Positions 5,985-9,203 of a DNA stretch of 9,203 nucleotides are shown here, piece after piece. Each line of letters starts with the position of its first letter. Position 1 is the first letter of the stretch. The position numbers and the translations under genes are program-made. Under the pieces are notes generated by a model that did not search any database, was not told where the DNA came from, and was given only the letters and a program-made list of their open reading frames with translations. The stretch spans positions 1 through 9,203 of the forward strand of contig JACFNJ010000099.1 in the NCBI GenBank assembly GCA_019454865.1, read 5' to 3'. The stretch comes from Bacteroidia bacterium (GTDB lineage: Bacteria; Bacteroidota; Bacteroidia; UKL13-3).

Positions 5985-7609
5985 AAACCTTAATACTCTC
6001 CGCTGGAAAAATAGACTATACACGTTTACCCTTTGGTATGCACCAAAGCAATGCCACCATACCTGTTAATGGCAAACCGGTTATCAGTTGGATTTTAGAC
6101 GACTTGATTCAAAAAGGTTATACCGATATTAGTATAGTAGTTCGTGCTGAAAATATACGACTCAAACAATTGTTAGAAAAACATTACAGTAAACGTATTC
6201 ATTTGGATGTAATTAGCTTAGAGAATCCTAATTCAATACTTGACTCTTTAATAGCCGGATTAACAATTAAACCTACAAATGACACCTCAATTCAAGTTGT
6301 ACTAGGCGATACTTTGATTTATGATTCATTTGAAAATATGCAGGACAAAATGTTTTTTTCAACTGTCAAATCCAGTGAGAATTGGTGTGTGGTAAAAACA
6401 GACGAACAAGGCGATTTAATTGAACTCATTGATAAAAAGAAAATACCGGGCGAAAACCATAATGCGCTTTGTGGTTACTACCAATTTAGTAACGCCAATA
6501 CATTATTAAGTTGTGCGCAAGATTGTATCAATCAAGGTTCGAAAGAACTTAGTGCGGTACTTTTACATTATCATAAAATACACCCATTAACCTTAGAAAA
6601 GGTAAATACATGGTTTGATTTCGGACATTTGGAAAGTTTCATACAATCAAAAAAATCACTTCTAAGACCAAGGCATTTCAATCAACTAACTATAGACCCG
6701 CTATTTAATACCATAACCAAAGTAAGTGAGAAAAATGAAAAATTGGCCGATGAATTAAATTGGTATATTGATTTACCGGAAGAGTTGAAAACTCTTACTC
6801 CTCGAATAATAACCAAAGAAATAAAAAATAAAATATCCATTACACAAGAGTTTTATGGCTATCCTAGTTTGTCCGAATTATTTGTTTATGGCGATTTAAG
6901 TACATCAGTTTGGGAATCAATTATTGATTACCTATTTCAAATCCACGGCTTATTTAAGCAATACGAAAAACCGGCTTCCGAAGCCTGTTTGGTAACAATG
7001 TATGAAATTAAAACACAAGAACGCATCAATCAAATGCTGTCCCAAGATATATTTTGGGAAACCCTTTGGGATAAAGAACATATAATAATTAATGGTTTAA
7101 ATTACACCAATATTAAAACTTGTTTGGATAAGTTAGCCAATGAAATTAAAGCCCTATCCAAACAGCCTCATTTCAATATTATTCATGGTGATTATTGCCT
7201 ATCGAATATCTTATACGATCTAAACAATCAAATTGTTCGTTTGATTGATCCTAGAGGGAGTTTTGGTGAGAAAGGAATTTATGGTGATGCACGGTATGAT
7301 ATCGCTAAATTGCGACATAGTCTGGTTGGTTTGTATGATTACATTGTTGGTGATCTATTTCAAATAAATACCAATGAAAATGGATTTGAGTACGAACTGT
7401 TTGAAGACGACAAAAACAAACATTTGGCTTTATACACCGACAAGTGCATAGAAGCCAATGGGTATAACCTTCGCGACATAAAATTGATTGAAGGATTATT
7501 GTTTTTAAGCATGATACCCTATCATGCTGACTATAGAGAAAGACAACACATGATGTACGCGAAAAGTATACAGATTTTAAATGAACTATTAGCCGATGGG
7601 ACTTATTAG
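5981..7609 (+). CDS. Nucleotidyltransferase-kinase fusion protein (GT-A NTP transferase + APH-fold)
   Basis: A 542-residue two-domain protein. Residues 1 to about 225 look like a sugar-phosphate nucleotidyltransferase: LILSAG at the first strand, IPVNGKPVISW at 27-37, VVLGDT at 106-111 with Asp110 as metal ligand candidate, and WFDFGHLESF at 211-220. The usual GxGTR...PK signature is altered to AGKIDYTRLPF and NATIPV. Residues from about 285 to the end resemble aminoglycoside/choline kinase folds: IHGDYCLSNIL at 401-411 (Asp404 and Asn409 as catalytic and metal residues), LIDPRG at 421-426 and GDARYDIAKL at 435-444. One polypeptide might phosphorylate a small substrate and then activate it as a nucleotide conjugate, like LicA plus LicC for choline, but the substrate is unknown. 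The TTG start overlaps the preceding TGA, and the end overlaps the next gene by 14 nt. Confidence 0.78.
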   Translation: MKTLILSAGKIDYTRLPFGMHQSNATIPVNGKPVISWILDDLIQKGYTDISIVVRAENIRLKQLLEKHYSKRIHLDVISLENPNSILDSLIAGLTIKPTNDTSIQVVLGDTLIYDSFENMQDKMFFSTVKSSENWCVVKTDEQGDLIELIDKKKIPGENHNALCGYYQFSNANTLLSCAQDCINQGSKELSAVLLHYHKIHPLTLEKVNTWFDFGHLESFIQSKKSLLRPRHFNQLTIDPLFNTITKVSEKNEKLADELNWYIDLPEELKTLTPRIITKEIKNKISITQEFYGYPSLSELFVYGDLSTSVWESIIDYLFQIHGLFKQYEKPASEACLVTMYEIKTQERINQMLSQDIFWETLWDKEHIIINGLNYTNIKTCLDKLANEIKALSKQPHFNIIHGDYCLSNILYDLNNQIVRLIDPRGSFGEKGIYGDARYDIAKLRHSLVGLYDYIVGDLFQINTNENGFEYELFEDDKNKHLALYTDKCIEANGYNLRDIKLIEGLLFLSMIPYHADYRERQHMMYAKSIQILNELLADGTY

Positions 7610-8672
7610 ATTATTACTTGCTGTTTCTGTTCTAATACTACACACATCTCCCATATTTGGCTTAACTTTAGTTGGGGGCGATGTGGCTGTACAAGCATTT
7701 TACATGATTTCGGGTTTTTATATGTCGTTAGTTTTAACAGATAAATATGAAACTACAAGCTGGAAAGGCTATAAGGTTTTCATAACAAATAGGCTGCTTA
7801 AACTATATCCGGTTTACTGGTTTACAATTGCAATGATATTGACACTGGGAGCTGTAGCTTTATTGACGAACAAATCCACATATATTTTTAACTATTATAT
7901 TGTTCATAAAGATCTGCTAACACTTCCAAATTTTATATACTTCATTTTTACCAACATTTTTATTGTTGGGCAGGATGTTCTGTTCTTTATCGGCTTCGAA
8001 AAAGGTACTTACTTCTTCCAACCTGACTACTCTAATGCAAAAATTTCATTGCACAGGTTTTTATTTATGAAGCAGGCATGGACCATTAGCTTAGAGATTT
8101 ATTTCTATTTGCTGGTACCATTCCTTAATAAATTTAAAAATAGTGCCATCATTTTAATTATTTGTGCCTTGTTTGCTATGAGATTCTACACATACAGCAA
8201 TGGTTATTTTGATACTCCTTGGTCGTACCAGTTTTTTCCTTTTGAGCTTGGTTTCTTTTTAATAGGATTATTGATGCATCGCTGGTATAAAGCCAATAAA
8301 AGCAGTATTAGTCAAAATGTAAGTTTTGTAACATTGTTTTTAATTATCACTTATACATTTATATTTCAATACCTGGGTTCAGATAGCTTATTGCAGAAAT
8401 ATATTTATCTATTTCTTTTCGCTTGTTCCATTCCATTTATTTTTGCAGCCACCAAATCAAATAAAATAGACAGGCTAATAGGGGAAACAAGTTATCCTAT
8501 TTATATTATTCACGGCTTTATTGGATTAATTATAGTGGTGCTTGCGCCTAACATTGGAAATAACTCGGGTATATTAAATCTTTCAATTTCATTTGTGTTT
8601 GCCATACTGTTTAACCAAATAGTTTTTAAATATATTGAGCGATACAGACAAAACAGAATAAGAAATAAATAA
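7596..8672 (+). CDS. Acyltransferase family 3 membrane protein (OafA/YrhL-like)
   Basis: A 358-residue integral membrane protein with about ten hydrophobic segments. It shows the family features: His16 in the first helix (SVLILHTSP), GGDVAVQAFYMISGFY at 27-42, the Arg-rich turn TNRLLKLYPVYW at 64-75, and WTISLEIYFYLL about 160 residues in. Acyltransferase-3 proteins move acetyl or other acyl groups across the cytoplasmic membrane onto polysaccharides, so O-acylation of the repeat unit is the natural role. P. aeruginosa O5 also carries an acyltransferase of this type (wbpC) in its wbp locus. The ATG lies 14 nt inside the fusion gene and gives the short N-terminus usual for one subgroup. The stop and the next start share one base (TAATG). 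The acyl donor and acceptor are not readable. Confidence 0.88.
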   Translation: MGLIRLLLAVSVLILHTSPIFGLTLVGGDVAVQAFYMISGFYMSLVLTDKYETTSWKGYKVFITNRLLKLYPVYWFTIAMILTLGAVALLTNKSTYIFNYYIVHKDLLTLPNFIYFIFTNIFIVGQDVLFFIGFEKGTYFFQPDYSNAKISLHRFLFMKQAWTISLEIYFYLLVPFLNKFKNSAIILIICALFAMRFYTYSNGYFDTPWSYQFFPFELGFFLIGLLMHRWYKANKSSISQNVSFVTLFLIITYTFIFQYLGSDSLLQKYIYLFLFACSIPFIFAATKSNKIDRLIGETSYPIYIIHGFIGLIIVVLAPNIGNNSGILNLSISFVFAILFNQIVFKYIERYRQNRIRNK

Positions 8673-9034
8673 TGAGAATAGTTATAGATTTAGACGGTAC
8701 GATTTGTACTCTTAAACAAAAACACGAAACCTATGCAGATGTATTGGTTAAACCCGGTGCTGTTGAGTTTATAAAAAAACTACGTGCTGAAGGACATTAT
8801 ATCATTATTCAAACCGCCAGAAATATGGCAACCTGTGAAAGTAACGTAGGTAAAGTGATGAAGAATGTAGGAAAAGTAACCTTAGAATGGTTAGAAAAAA
8901 ATGATGTGGAGTATGATGAGATCTACTTCGGAAAACCAAATGCCAATTTATATATCGATGATCGCGCATTCCGATTTGATGATTGGCAAAACTTGTCAAC
9001 CGAACAAATAGAAACGCTTGCAAGAGAAAAGTAA
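8672..9034 (+). CDS. Small HAD-superfamily phosphatase of capsule/polysaccharide loci
   Basis: A 120-residue HAD protein without a cap domain. Motif I is IDLDGTI at 5-11 (Asp6 nucleophile, Asp8 acid/base), motif II is QTARN with Thr48, motif III is Lys88 in FGKP, and motif IV is DDRA with Asp96/Asp97. All catalytic positions are present, so it should be an active phosphohydrolase. Close relatives are annotated as capsule biosynthesis phosphatases and tend to sit next to nucleotidyltransferases, as here, where one starts one base downstream. It may remove a phosphate from an intermediate of the kinase and nucleotidyltransferase pathway, or act as a phosphotransferase; the substrate is unknown. 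The segment at 57-69 contains a seven-residue tandem (NVGKV twice). The ATG overlaps the acyltransferase stop by one base, which favours coupled translation. Confidence 0.85.
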   Translation: MRIVIDLDGTICTLKQKHETYADVLVKPGAVEFIKKLRAEGHYIIIQTARNMATCESNVGKVMKNVGKVTLEWLEKNDVEYDEIYFGKPNANLYIDDRAFRFDDWQNLSTEQIETLAREK

Positions 9035-9035
9035 A

Positions 9036-9203
9036 ATGCTGTTAATTATACCCATGGCAGGCCGTGGTAGTCGGTATGCCAATGTAGGATTCACTACGCC
9101 AAAACCACTTATTGAGATTGCAGGAAAGCCTATGCTTTACCATGCGTTTCAATCGGTAAAAGACGTACCCTATGAAAAAGTTATATTTATTGCACTAAAA
9201 GAA
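9036..9203 (+). CDS. Nucleotidyltransferase, 5' part
   Basis: First 56 codons of a gene that continues past the window. The translation begins MLLIIPMAGRGSRY and continues TPKPLIEIAGKPM, a canonical nucleotidyltransferase signature: the glycine-rich loop with Arg, then the PKP lysine that binds the sugar phosphate. Unlike the altered N-terminal domain of the fusion protein upstream, this one keeps every expected residue. It probably attaches a nucleotide to a sugar or alditol phosphate; which one cannot be told from the fragment. The ATG is one base after the phosphatase stop, with AGAGAAAAG upstream giving at best a weak ribosome site. By hand count, the gene has visibly higher G+C than the rest of the window. 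Confidence 0.85.
   Translation, partial: MLLIIPMAGRGSRYANVGFTTPKPLIEIAGKPMLYHAFQSVKDVPYEKVIFIALKE

Noticed and set aside
8838..8880. Short tandem repeat in the HAD gene (NVGKV twice, seven residues apart)
   Set aside because: Only two imperfect copies, and it lies in a loop that I recall as conserved among related capsule phosphatases, so it is more likely ordinary protein sequence than a repeat expansion.
8805..9023. Minus-strand open frame opposite the HAD gene
   Set aside because: The + strand frame has all four HAD motifs; the minus-strand translation is low-complexity and matches nothing.
5981..9203. GDP- or ADP-heptose pathway
   Set aside because: The phosphatase is much shorter than GmhB, the kinase is APH-like rather than GHMP or ribokinase type, and no isomerase is present.

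Overview
This window looks like the inside of a surface-polysaccharide (O-antigen, capsule or exopolysaccharide) biosynthesis locus. Eleven genes all lie on the + strand, nine complete and one cut at each edge. Gaps between genes are at most 6 nt and many neighbours overlap (11, 8, 4, 14 and 1 nt), so this is very probably the middle of one long operon. I see no promoter, terminator, RNA gene, mobile element, CRISPR array or intergenic stretch of any length. The DNA is AT-rich and no start codon is preceded by a convincing Shine-Dalgarno sequence; starts follow A/T-rich sequence and include GTG and TTG. Together with the protein styles this suggests Bacteroidota. That is an inference, and other AT-rich bacteria are possible.

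Left block (1-2209): a glutaminase subunit (HisH/WbuY), a HisF-like partner (WbuZ) and an N-acetyl sugar amidotransferase (WbuX/WbpG/PseA family). This trio is known from saccharide loci, where the amidotransferase turns an acetamido group into an acetamidino (amidine) group and the HisH/HisF pair is proposed to supply ammonia. The HisF-like protein has lost both catalytic aspartates of the histidine enzyme, so it should not be read as a histidine-pathway gene. A GT-B glycosyltransferase follows (2211-3419), giving the order hisH-hisF-wbpG-GT4 as I recall it from the Pseudomonas aeruginosa O5 locus.

Middle block (3409-5984): a Gfo/Idh/MocA oxidoreductase, a left-handed beta-helix acetyltransferase and a DegT-family PLP aminotransferase, matching WbpB, WbpD and WbpE. 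In P. aeruginosa and Bordetella these oxidise C3 of UDP-GlcNAc uronic acid, transaminate it and N-acetylate it, giving the 2,3-diacetamido uronic acid. With the left block, the likely product is a 2-acetamido-3-acetamidino-uronic acid residue (mannuronic if a WbpI-type epimerase is present). WbpA (6-dehydrogenase) and WbpI are not in this window and would be expected nearby or elsewhere in the genome.

Right block (5981-9203): a fused nucleotidyltransferase/APH-fold kinase, an acyltransferase-3 membrane protein, a small HAD phosphatase and the start of a second, canonical nucleotidyltransferase. A kinase, a phosphatase and two nucleotidyltransferases side by side suggest a second pathway that activates a small alcohol or sugar for decorating the polymer. 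Its substrate cannot be read from the sequence, and this is the least explained part of the window.
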